Part shown: in pieces, positions 52,581 through 62,018 of the stretch | Position numbering within the stretch: the stretch's first letter is position 1 | Layout of the letters: each line of letters begins with the position of its first letter | Source: Paracamarosporium sp. OC-R06-R3 | Lineage: Eukaryota > Ascomycota > Dothideomycetes > Pleosporales > Didymosphaeriaceae | DNA length: 64,000 nucleotides | NCBI GenBank assembly: GCA_019828545.1 | Contig: JACVRA010000095.1 | Span: forward strand, 313,305-377,304 | Direction of reading: 5' to 3' | Made by a program: the position numbers and the translations under genes | Notes under the pieces: model-generated | What the model was told of the DNA's origin: nothing | Databases searched by the model: none | What the model saw: only the letters and a program-made list of their open reading frames with translations

Positions 52581-52790
52581 TTACTTGCTTATCTTCTTCC
52601 ACAAACAAGCATCGCACATCCCTTGGCTCCGGTTCACCACTTTGTGCTCCAAACCATCTTTCTCCTTACAAGGCATGTCCAGCCTGTTACTTTCTGATAA
52701 TTTGCAGAGCCGTAACATGGTTTTGGTGCCGGGCTTTGGTTGCGGTATCCAGCACCCGCACGAGTAAAGCGTGTAATGTATTTCGCACAT
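52581..52790 (-). CDS. Possible small Cys-rich protein, 69 aa
   Basis: A single open frame of 69 aa that begins MCEIHYTLYSCGCW and has further Cys in RLCK, PCKE and MCDACLW. This C.....SCGC....C....C...C..C spacing resembles a widespread class of small fungal hypothetical proteins with conserved Cys pairs, perhaps zinc-binding. There is no signal peptide, so it is probably not a secreted effector. It ends in Lys-rich sequence. No intron is needed. A plus-strand frame overlaps it but lacks motifs. I am unsure that it is expressed. Confidence 0.45.
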   Translation of the reverse strand: MCEIHYTLYSCGCWIPQPKPGTKTMLRLCKLSESNRLDMPCKEKDGLEHKVVNRSQGMCDACLWKKISK

Positions 52791-54395
52791 AGGTATTTCA
52801 GACGTTCTGTCAAGTAATCCGTTACTAAAGCTCGTTTTCGTAGATACTAGTGTAATCGTTGGTCTTCAGAGCGAAGGGTGAGTTTTCGGACGCTGATCAG
52901 CGGCAATAGTTCGTGCTTGTTACTCAGGCTTTTTGGACTTGGGCTATTGTGTATTGGACTAATATCGGTTGGGTACGGCTGTTCGATCCTTGCGAGGCCG
53001 GGCTCGTGTCCAAAATGCCTGAATAATATGAGACGATTGAGAAAGAGAGCGAAAAACGCAGGGAAGCTAAGAGAAGGGTAGCAATCAAAACAAGCAGCCA
53101 ACCCGGCTGCCCTGGCCCAAAACTTTTGATTAAATTGCGCGACATCTGAAAAAGCAACGACTACCAGGCTCGCACCACTACGCCGACCGATAACAACAAA
53201 ATGCCACAATCCAGCGCCAGGAACGCAGATCTCCGCATCTAACGTTGCACAGGCCCTGCATTGACGGGGCGCAGGACGCCCTTACTGACACGACGAACGC
53301 GACCCGGTCGCCTCATCATCGCAATCTGAAGTTCCATTCAGCACCGACAGCGCGGGACCCGCGTTCAAAAGAAAGCATGCACCAAGGAAGAGCAGGACGC
53401 GGGGAAGCAGCAGGGTGCAGCCGAGAACTAGGTTACTGGTGGGGATACGAGTCCAGGGTGGTCAGTGTCATGTACTCCATCGCCTTCCCGCCGCCGCCTT
53501 GAATGTGGTGCGAAAGTCGAATCATATCTCGAATCAATGTCACCCACTCTTCCACCGACGTACGCCTACCCCGGGAAGGCATGGGCCTGTTTCCCAGGTT
53601 GTGATGGATGCCCTGATTCGTCAGAATGTGAATGCGATAACCACATAGATATAGGAAAAAGCAAACACAGAGTTTTGAGAATGCTCTACAGGAGTCCAAG
53701 ACGGGACGAGCCGAACTGTAACCTGCTCGATGGTGCGGGTGTTTGAGATGGCGGTTGGTTCATGCATGCGTGATCGATCGTGTCCGGGGCTGCGGGTGGC
53801 CCTAAACCCATTTCGTCTATCTTGAAGGCTTGCACCGTATTACAAGATACAGCCTCGCTGTTCAGAGTGCTTTTGTGTTACAGCGGAAGCTAACGTGGCG
53901 CATACAGACGATATGTGTTGCTGGTATGTATACTGCTGGGGGCATAAGGCCACAAAGTAGCGAGATTTGAAGGGTTGAACATGACGCCGCCACAAGGCAG
54001 GTCTGTGCGGGACAGCAAAAGCAATCAAGTATACGGAGTCCTTCGCAGGGGTTGACTCGAGTCATGCAACATAGAAGGGCACATATACGCCTTGGCATGT
54101 GATGGGAATTGTGCCTTCAGTTTTTCTTTTGTACGATGCAGCCGCGGCACAGCTTCCAAATCGGCAACTCGGGCCGTCCTTGAGAAACACTTGATCAACT
54201 TCACATCGTGCCACTCTATCTGTAACCGAGCCCAACCGATAATAACGGCCGAAACATTAGTATGATAGCTATACAACCAGGGAAAGATGGAATACTAAAG
54301 AAGCACTTTCTAGTATATTCCCATATATGAGAAGGGTAAAATATTATTCACATTAAATGCTCCGCACACAGCTCACAGCCGCCACATGAACGCAC
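52791..54395. other. Intergenic region, no supported gene
   Basis: About 1.6 kb with several overlapping short frames on both strands, none with a recognisable domain or consistent splice chain. Confidence 0.5.
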
Positions 54396-55542
54396 CTATG
54401 CCCTCTTTCCAAACACCTTGTCAAAGCCAACGAGGGTCAACCTAAACCTCACATTATCGTTCTTATACACCCTCTCAACTGCCTCTTTGCAGCCCTTCTC
54501 GCTAATATCGATAGTCTCGACCCAACTCTTGATATTCTGTTTGCTTGCCAACTCTAACATCTCCTCCATCTCAGGCCTGTTTCCGATATGGCTAGCGCCC
54601 ATGTAGCAACCATTTGGCGCAAAAGCCTTCGCGTCCAGCGCCTGCAGCTTGTTGTCTGGGAACCCGACCATGTGGAAGGTGCCGTTGACCTTAAGAGTGG
54701 AAAAGTAGTCTGGTAGGTTGAACTTATCGGTTGCGTCTGCGGTGTTGATAATGAAGTCGAACTGGAAGGCCCAGGGCTCAAACCACTTCTCCTTGTTGGT
54801 AGAGATAAAGTCCTTTGCGCCAAGCTTGAGCGCATCGTCTTTCTTCTTATCCGTGTGCGAGATCACGTAAGTGTCTGCGCCGAGGGCGACTGACCAGAGA
54901 ACGGCAAAATGGCCAAGACCACCTAGTCCTACGATAGCGACCTTCTTTCCCTTGCCGGCTCCCAACCGCTTGAGGGGAGAGAATGTGGTGAGACCAGCAC
55001 ACAGCATCGGTGCCGCGATTGCGGTGTCAAGGTTATCTGGGATCTTGAAGGTGAAGTACTCGTGCGCGCGAATGTGACTGGAGTAGCCGCCCTGTGCGAT
55101 CGTGCCATCAGGGTGAGGCGCACCATATGTGTCGACGGAATTCGGGCAGTAGTTCTCCTGGTCGGCCTTGCAGTTTGCGCATGTAAGGTCGGCACCAATC
55201 TGGGCACCAACGCCAGCGCGATCGCCGACCTTTAGGTTCTTGACCTTGGAGCCAACTTTGACGACCTTGCCGATAACTTCATGGCCTACACACAGCGGGA
55301 GTGGGATTTCATCTCCCCAGCCGCCGGAGATAGTGTGAACGTCGGACGCGCAAACACCGCATGCATCGATGGCGATATCGACGTCGTAATCTTCGAACTT
55401 TTTGAGGGGGAGCTGGAGAACATATTAGACGGCGCTTGAATCCTGGATTCTAGGTTTGTACCTCTTGTCGCTTGAATGTGCTCCAGTTACCGTTCTTGAT
55501 GTCAGTAACGGCGAACGCGTCGGTGGTCTCGGGGTAAGGCAT
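54396..55542 (-). CDS. Zinc-dependent NADP(H) alcohol dehydrogenase (cinnamyl-alcohol dehydrogenase type)
   Basis: Two exons, 55542-55462 and 55412-54396, joined by a 49-nt intron, give 365 aa. The catalytic zinc site is shown by GVCASDVH and GHEVIG, the structural zinc loop by CANCKADQENYC and the nucleotide fold by VAIVGLGGLGHFA followed by SHTDKK, in keeping with NADP(H) use. The layout matches yeast Adh6/Adh7-like medium-chain dehydrogenases, which reduce aldehydes of broad range, including cinnamaldehydes and aliphatic aldehydes, in the cytosol. The N-terminus is the usual MPYPETTDAFAV with the first exon short, as in many fungal members. Transcribed divergently from the polyol dehydrogenase 1.1 kb away. 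All metal ligands appear present. Confidence 0.92.
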
Positions 55543-56653
55543 TATGAAATTTTACAAGGGTATCAATGTGCCGAAAGTGAGTTCTCGAAAAGTTATTTTA
55601 GTAAGCTCAGAGGTGGCTGAAAGAAAAAAGCGCCGGGATTGAGGGCGAAGCTCCTTTTTCAACCTCCCACCAACCGTCTAAAGCATTCTTTTCCCCTAGC
55701 AGCGGCATTGCCAGTGAGGTCATGGCCGATAAAGATCGGGTCCCGTCTCCGCTGTTACGCTACTCAAGGCCTTCTTGTGGTGTGTGATTGGACGCAGTCG
55801 AGGCGTTGGCTTCTTTGTAACCGATTATGTACCTTCGTCACGAAAGCGTCAACGATTTGGGAAGATCATTGACGTGTCTTTCGATCCGTATTCACCGGTC
55901 TGGACCCTGAGGAGCACAGTAGCTGGTCCATCGCGCGCACCAGACGAACCGACTTGTTATCAATTTCAACGCTCGATAATTTCGTCACTGTTTATTCCTG
56001 CCCCACGCGTTCAGAACCGACGTCATTTGTGGGCTTTCCGAAACCGTTCCGACTTCCGAAAGATGCGTCTTGGCGCTCTGATATCGTATAACAACCACAT
56101 ATGGGCTTAGCAGGAGCTCTCAGAAAACCTGTATTTTTGTCTTGATACATCGACGCCACCGAATCGAAATTATTAGTTCGTCGAACCTTGCGATATCTCT
56201 TTCAAGGACCTTGTCTGCGACATGGCGCGTGATAAGCTGGTCGTAAACCCAGTGAAGAACGTAGAATCTGCATGAATAGAAATCGATGAGGGCCATAAAC
56301 CGGTATATCGATTATTGCGTGATAGCAACGACATATCCATCCCGCAAGCTCACCCAGGTGGCATTTACCCCGCAAACGCGGGGTAGCTGTTGGATCGCCG
56401 TCCGGCCTGCCCATTTAGGTTACCCGCGAGAGCAGCGGACTTCCTTTACCAGGCGCTCTTGTCTCGCAATTGATCAAGCGTCGTACACATGAGGCTTGTG
56501 ACTTGAATTTTGAGACCAGATTAGCGAAGCGGAAGTGTTAAAACGGCAGTGCCGCGGCTGTGAGGGGGTAACTTGACGCCTCGTCTGTTTGTGTGCCACT
56601 ATTCATTTCTCTTCGCTCTCTTCTCATATTCGAACAACAGACAATTTTTAAAG
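55543..56653. other. Divergent promoter region of two dehydrogenase genes
   Basis: About 1.1 kb between the minus-strand alcohol dehydrogenase and the plus-strand polyol dehydrogenase, with no supported gene. Whether the two are co-regulated cannot be told from the sequence. Confidence 0.5.
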
Positions 56654-58118
56654 ATGGCGGCGGCTAACGGCGAGATGATGAAGGCAGTACGCTTTCATGG
56701 CCAACATGATCTGCGGTTCGAAGATATTCCTGTGCCTACGGTGAAGAAGGGCCATGTCAAGATTAGACCGGCCTGGGTTGGAATCTGCGGCAGCGGTAAT
56801 ATTGGCCCGATTCAACCTGCAGAACGTACTTACAGGTTGTATAGACCTGCACGAGTATCTTGGTGGCCCTGGATTGTGTCCTACGACTCCACATCCGATT
56901 ACTGGGGAGACTGTTCCGTTGACATTTGGTCACGAATTTAGCGGGACGATCGAAGAAATAGGCGAAGGCGTAGATGACTGGAAAGTGGGTGACCGAGTCT
57001 CCGTACAGCCAATCATTTACGATGGGACGTGCGGTTCTTGCCTAGACAATCTGCATAATTGCTGTTGGAGTAACGGATTCATCGGTCTGAGCGGTACGTG
57101 GCAGCCTGGAGCTTGTCTTGAGATTGGTGGCACCCAGCTTGGACAGCCACTCTGTATTACGCTTTATCGGCAATACAGAAGCCGAAAATACCATGACTCT
57201 TGAATTGGCGTTTGGCTAACACGGATAGGCTGGGGCGGCGGTCTTTCTGAGCACATCGTGGTTCCAACATCGACCCTATATCGACTTCCCAAAAATATCC
57301 CGCTACAGATAGGAGGTAACGAGTCTTATATCCCCAAGATAGACATTCGTTAACATACGTAGCGTTGGTGGAGCCCCTATCGGTAGGGTGGCACGCTGTC
57401 AAAGTGAGTCCTTTCAAAAAGGGCGACTCGGTCTTGATCCTAGGAGGTGGGCCCATTGGTATCGCTGTAATGCTTGCACTTCAAGCGAAGGGTGCAGACA
57501 AGATCATTGTCTCCGAAGTCAGCCGGAAGCGACAAGAGTTTGCGAAAACCTTTGGTGCACACCATATCCTCGATCCTACGAAGGACGACATAATCAAGAG
57601 GTGCAGAGAGCTTTGTGACGGCCATGGTGTTCACATCGTCTTCGATTGTGCTGGTGTACAAGTGGCACTAGATGCAGCCGTACAAGCTACGCGCGCTCGA
57701 GGGACAATCGTCAACGTTGCCATCTGGGAGAAACCGTGTACCATCACACCGAACCTTTTCACCTTCAAGGAAAGGCGATATATGGGTGTTGCGACGTTTC
57801 AGGTCGGCGATTTCCAGGAAGTCATTGTAAGTGTCGTTACTTAAGTTGCTAAAAGGAATCGCGATCGCGCGTCCACCATCTGACGACGTGCCGAATATCG
57901 TGGGGTCGCACAGGTCCCGATACAGTGTCCAAATGTTCGACGTGTGATTGTAGCTAACCAATGCGCAGGATGCCATTTCGGCAGGTAGCATGAAGCCACA
58001 TGAGATGATCACGAGCCGTATCAAACTGGACGAGGTCGAAGAAAAGGGTTTCAAGTCGTTGATACATGATAAGGACAACCAAGTGAAGATTCTAGTGGAA
58101 GTTGGCGGCGATGATTAA
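56654..58118 (+). CDS. Zinc-dependent (R,R)-butanediol / polyol dehydrogenase
   Basis: Five exons fit in phase: 56654-56795, 56845-57093, 57229-57315, 57363-57826 and 57969-58118, giving 363 aa. Features of the butanediol/sorbitol dehydrogenase branch are MKAVRFHGQHDLRFEDIP, GICGSDLHEYLGGP (rebuilt over intron 1), GHEFSG for zinc binding, CGSCLDNLHNCC for the structural zinc, LSGWGGGLSEHIV (rebuilt over intron 2), EPLSVGWHAV and the NAD fold LILGGGPIGIAV. Such enzymes oxidise 2,3-butanediol or related vicinal diols, with acetoin as the reverse substrate, in the cytosol. The structural-zinc loop shows Cys-Cys near its end, slightly unlike the usual spacing. Introns are 49, 135, 47 and 142 nt. 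Confidence 0.9.
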
Positions 58119-58872
58119 AGTCTTGCAGCAAAGAGCACCTTGCTGTCGGATTAGTCGTAGATTACGTGCCAGACGCAAGCCGGTGTGGATCAGGGTTGGA
58201 TTAGCGCTTTTTCACTTGATTCAGCGATTCACAGTCTGTAGCATATTCGGGCGATACCCAACGGCCTTCTGTTTCGAGCCTTGTCCCATATCACAAGATT
58301 GGACGTTGAAGTGGCTGCAATTTATCACGTGCGAAGTGCGCGCCAGTGAAGCTCCCGAGGGTTTTCCCCCGTTCCAAGGATGCAACGAAATGCAGGGACA
58401 GCGTGTGCCGTTCATCCGCGTATTGCAACCTGATTCCGGTCACAAGATCGCAGCAAGTGAATGTTGAGCAAAAACCAGCGGTGGCTTTGCGATCGAGACT
58501 TGGCCTCGCGGTGACGCACCCCTGCATCCTAGGCCAATGGCACAGCTAGCTGGGATCATGACAGATAGCACATGAATGCTCTACTGCATCGGAGGAAAAA
58601 CTTGGTGTGGCTGCGGTGGTGAGTGGTGTGTTGAGCGACCAGGATCGGCGAATGACGTCGGCCGTGAACGAAACCATCAAGTTCGTGGCGTCGATCCTCT
58701 CCTGGCAAGAACGAGGCTGCTGCGTCATCGCAATCGCACACCCACATATAACGCCTCCAACCATGCGACGCCTCCAGCATTCCATCTTCGATATCTGTGT
58801 CGATCCTATAGCTCCTGCTCGTCCTCCATCTTTGCATATCCTCTTCTTCGCCTCTTTGGAACCCCATCCACC
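58119..58872. other. Intergenic region, promoter of the membrane protein gene
   Basis: No supported gene. The frame of the next gene stays open upstream to 58576, but the Kozak-like context CCACC before the ATG at 58873 and the protein family character favour the later start. Confidence 0.5.
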
Positions 58873-59754
58873 ATGGCTCTTGGCGGCGCGGCACTTAAGC
58901 TGTTCCAAACCATCCTCTATGCCATCGAATTCTGCTGTGCGGCCATAATACTCGGCATCTACAGTTACTTCCTTGCGACGCTCGCTGACCGCGACCTTAC
59001 CATCTACACATGGGCCAAGGCCGTTGAGGGTATGTCAGGCGCCGCAGTCCTGTACACCATCTTCGCAGTCCTCCTCACTTGCTTCCTGGGCGGAAAGTCT
59101 TTCTTCGCCTTCCTTGCCATCATCCTCGACCTTCTGTTCTGCGGTGCTTTCGTTGCCATCGCCGTTCTTACACGGGATGGTGCGGACAACTGCAGTGGCT
59201 TTGTCCGCACGCCGCTCGGAAATGGCCAGTCGAATAGCAAGCAGGGCTTCGACGACTCGAATGGCCAACAGCAGTACACGTACGCTGTGTCTCTAGGTAC
59301 TGCCTGCAGACTCAATACGGCCTGTTTCGCTGTCGCCATTGCCGGAGCGTAAGTCAAACCATCTTATGTTGCCCCCAGAATCCATATTGACAATTGCAGC
59401 CTTCTCTTCCTCCTCTCCGCCCTTGTCCAAGTCGCTCTTGCGCGCCACCACAAGAAGGAGAAGCGCTTTGGCCCCAGCCCAGCCAACAACTATACCAGTG
59501 GCCGTAGCCGTGGCTTCTTCGGACGTCGCAAGAACAGGAACTCTGCCCTCCGCGACCCTGAAGTCGCTGCTGGTGCCGGCACTCTTGCTACCGGACCTGC
59601 TCATGATGTTCGTCCCTCACACGACACTGCCTATACTGGTTCAACTGTCGCGGGGACCGCACCTTACGAGCACAACAAGCCGCTCACTGGTGGATACCAC
59701 ACCGCCCCTGTGACCAACTATCCCAACCACAACACCGCTGCCACCAACTACTAG
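58873..59754 (+). CDS. Four-pass membrane protein, probably MARVEL-type
   Basis: Two exons, 58873-59348 and 59400-59754 (51-nt intron), give 276 aa. Hydrophobic segments lie near residues 9-36, 52-74, 77-98 and 144-172, with short loops between the first three and a longer, Asn/Gln/Ser-rich loop with a Cys before the last. This is the MARVEL-like plan. The C-terminal ~95 residues are cytoplasmic, basic just after the membrane (HHKKEKRFG; FFGRRKNRN) and then Tyr/Thr/Pro/Asn-rich. Fungal MARVEL proteins sit in the plasma membrane or vesicles and organise membrane domains; no substrate is implied. Converges with the CENP-S gene. Confidence 0.75.
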
Positions 59755-60196
59755 AAGTAGGTTGAGTTGTTTTGCTGGCACCTATCTCTGAGAGCACCCA
59801 TTTGAGTGCATCAACATCAACATTCTTTTCTTAAACATCAGTTATTGATATTGCGCTTGATACCAGGAAACGAACATTGAGTTTGGGCATACGGTCTTTG
59901 AGGACCGGTTGTTGTATGATACGACTTATGAACATAATACCTAATAAAAGAACTTAAAATATGAATATCTTACAATCATGTTAAATGAGGTGTCGCGTAA
60001 TGATTTCTTACTTCTAATATTTACGAAGCACTAATACTTTCACAACCTCGTATCCTTGACAGAAAAGACTTGTTAAGGGTATATCGTATACGCCCAAACG
60101 CCATGAAAACTGACGCCTGCAAACCGGCCCAACCCTCTACCTAGGTTATGATATCCATACAAGCTGAGGCGCTAACCCATAATCGTATTCCGATAC
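59755..60196. other. Convergent intergenic region
   Basis: AT-rich, 442 nt, between the stop codons of the membrane protein and the CENP-S gene. No gene seen; holds both 3' ends. Confidence 0.6.
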
Positions 60197-60634
60197 CTAC
60201 GCCTTCGCCTTGCCCTTGGCTTTTCCTGTACCTGCGGGTCTGCCTCGTTTCTTGGGCTGTTGGTCCTGCCCTCGTCCCTCTGCAGCTCTCATCCGATCCA
60301 ACTCCCGTTTCAATGTATCTTCCAACGCTTCGTTCCGCCGCGTCAAGAGCATAACATCGTCAGCATTAATGACTTTCCTTCCAGCGTGTTTCGAAAAGAG
60401 TTCGAGATCTTTGGCGGAGTTCTGGATTTGGGTGTACACGAGTTCGGTCAGGGCACCAATGAACTGCGGGGTCGCATTGAAGTCTTCTGCGCCTTCATTG
60501 TCGACGAATTGCCCGATTGTGTACCAGAGGGCGGACTTGAGGCGCTGGCAGAACATTAGCTAGCTTCCATAGAAAATAGCATAAGGGTAAGAACATACTT
60601 CCTCACGCTCGGTGGCTTCGTCATTTGAAGCCAT
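60197..60634 (-). CDS. CENP-S / MHF1 histone-fold protein
   Basis: Two exons, 60634-60599 and 60544-60197 (54-nt intron), give 127 aa. The histone fold is seen in RLKSALWYTIGQFVD, the long helix TPQFIGALTELVYTQIQN, and the stretch DLELFSKHAGRKVINADDVMLLTRR, which is diagnostic for CENP-S. The C-terminal tail is basic with KKRGRPAGTGK, an AT-hook-like sequence that may add DNA binding. CENP-S pairs with CENP-X at kinetochores and as MHF with the FANCM/Mph1 helicase in replication-fork repair. Divergent from Pga2 with 424 nt between start codons, so the promoter is probably shared. Confidence 0.9.
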
Positions 60635-61058
60635 TGCCGCAGTGTTGACGACAGCTTGGTCGGCTGGCGTAGAGGGGCGGCGACGCGTCTCTTACGCGTC
60701 GGCCCGATGAGAAGCCGATTGGTGACTGCTTCAGATTCACCGCCTACGATTCTGCCACTTGAGACCCGCCGCGCGATTTTGGGAGAGTGATTTGTTTTGG
60801 TTCGGAACTCAATTTTCGTATTCTGGGTTTTGGGCGCATAGAGGATACTTGTAACCTCCATTTACTCAACGGGTCGCTCACACTTTGTGGTAACCTCAAA
60901 ACAGCGGAACTCCTCACACACTTGTTGAGACCTGAAACCTACCGACCGCAACAGTACACATTGGCGCATTGCCTGCAGCTAGCATCACCCGAAGAACATC
61001 GTATATTTGCCTCACGAAGGGACGGTCGTCCGACACACGCACATCGCCTACATTTACA

Positions 61059-61490
61059 ATGGAGCAAATACAAACCTACGCTGAGAATTTCGTGCGCAAC
61101 TTCAAGGGCTCGTTCTCGCGCCTGAAGCCCGAGGGTTGGATCCGCCTTGTATGGATCGTGGGCGCCTATCTTCTTCTCCGACCCTACCTTGTGAAGCTCG
61201 GCGCCCGCGCGCAAAAACAACAGCATGAACAGGACGCTGCGGCCTCAGCCCCCACCGGCGCAGAGGTGCACCCCAATGAACTACGGTCAGGCAAGAAATT
61301 CGCGATACCTGGTGTCACAGAAAGCGACGACGAGGAGACGACGGAGGCTAAGCCGGGACAGTGGGGCAAGAAGGCGAGGGTCAGGCAGAGGAAATTTATA
61401 CGGGAGACCTTGGAGAAGGAAGAAAAGAGATTGCAGGATGAGCAGGAGCAGGAGGATTTGAAAGACATTGCGGATTTGCTGGAAGATTGA
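61059..61490 (+). CDS. Pga2-family ER protein-trafficking factor
   Basis: An intronless gene of 143 aa. A single membrane segment near residues 27-45 (WIRLVWIVGAYLLLRPYL) is followed by a charged cytosolic part with GVTESDDEE, GQWGKKARVRQRKFIR and a long acidic Glu/Lys/Gln coiled coil (EKEEKRLQDEQEQEDLKDI). This matches the Pga2 family, essential in yeast and tied to ER/Golgi protein processing and trafficking. The upstream in-frame extension to 60969 is not preferred because ATG 61059 follows a TTTACA leader and begins the conserved MEQI..YAENF. Confidence 0.85.
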   Translation: MEQIQTYAENFVRNFKGSFSRLKPEGWIRLVWIVGAYLLLRPYLVKLGARAQKQQHEQDAAASAPTGAEVHPNELRSGKKFAIPGVTESDDEETTEAKPGQWGKKARVRQRKFIRETLEKEEKRLQDEQEQEDLKDIADLLED

Positions 61491-62018
61491 TCCTACACCA
61501 TGTCGTTCTGGGTGGTGAGATCCGCGTGGCCACTGTCACAATCTGCGAGGACCGTTACGCAAGCGCCCTTGATTGCAAGTCACCGCAGTCTCTCCACCGA
61601 TTGTCCTTGACCCTGCAGTGCGCATGCAATACTTGGTTACGTGCATTCCTGCGTTTCTGAAGTACGCTCGAGGTATGTGGCGTGCGCTGGCCGAGCAACC
61701 GATACTCGCTTTGGAGAGACAGAGTGTATGAAAGCGAAAATCAAGCAGAAAGGTTACCACCGTTAGTTTCAAATGAATCCGCATATCTATTGCATCGAAC
61801 TGTCAATTTTCAAGCTCTTCTATTCCCTCTTTCGATTTTTTTTAAGTCACCTCTGCCCTCTTCAGCTTGCGATTTCCTCACTCGTCAACATCTCCACCCC
61901 TGGAATTCGACGCGTACCCAGGGTGACCACCCTCTCATTCCCTTGCTCCAACCCATAAAACCACCACCATGGCCCGGCCAGCCTGGGCGCCAAACGTCCG
62001 TGGTCCATTCACGGCACC
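61491..62018. other. Intergenic region, promoter of the LPMO-like gene
   Basis: No supported gene. It contains a CT-rich tract (about 61810-61870), as is common before fungal start codons. Confidence 0.5.

Noticed and set aside
52847..53209. A 120-aa minus-strand open frame upstream of the small Cys-rich ORF
   Set aside because: No recognisable domain, overlaps an equally long plus-strand frame, and lies in a gap with no splice signals that would join it to a gene.
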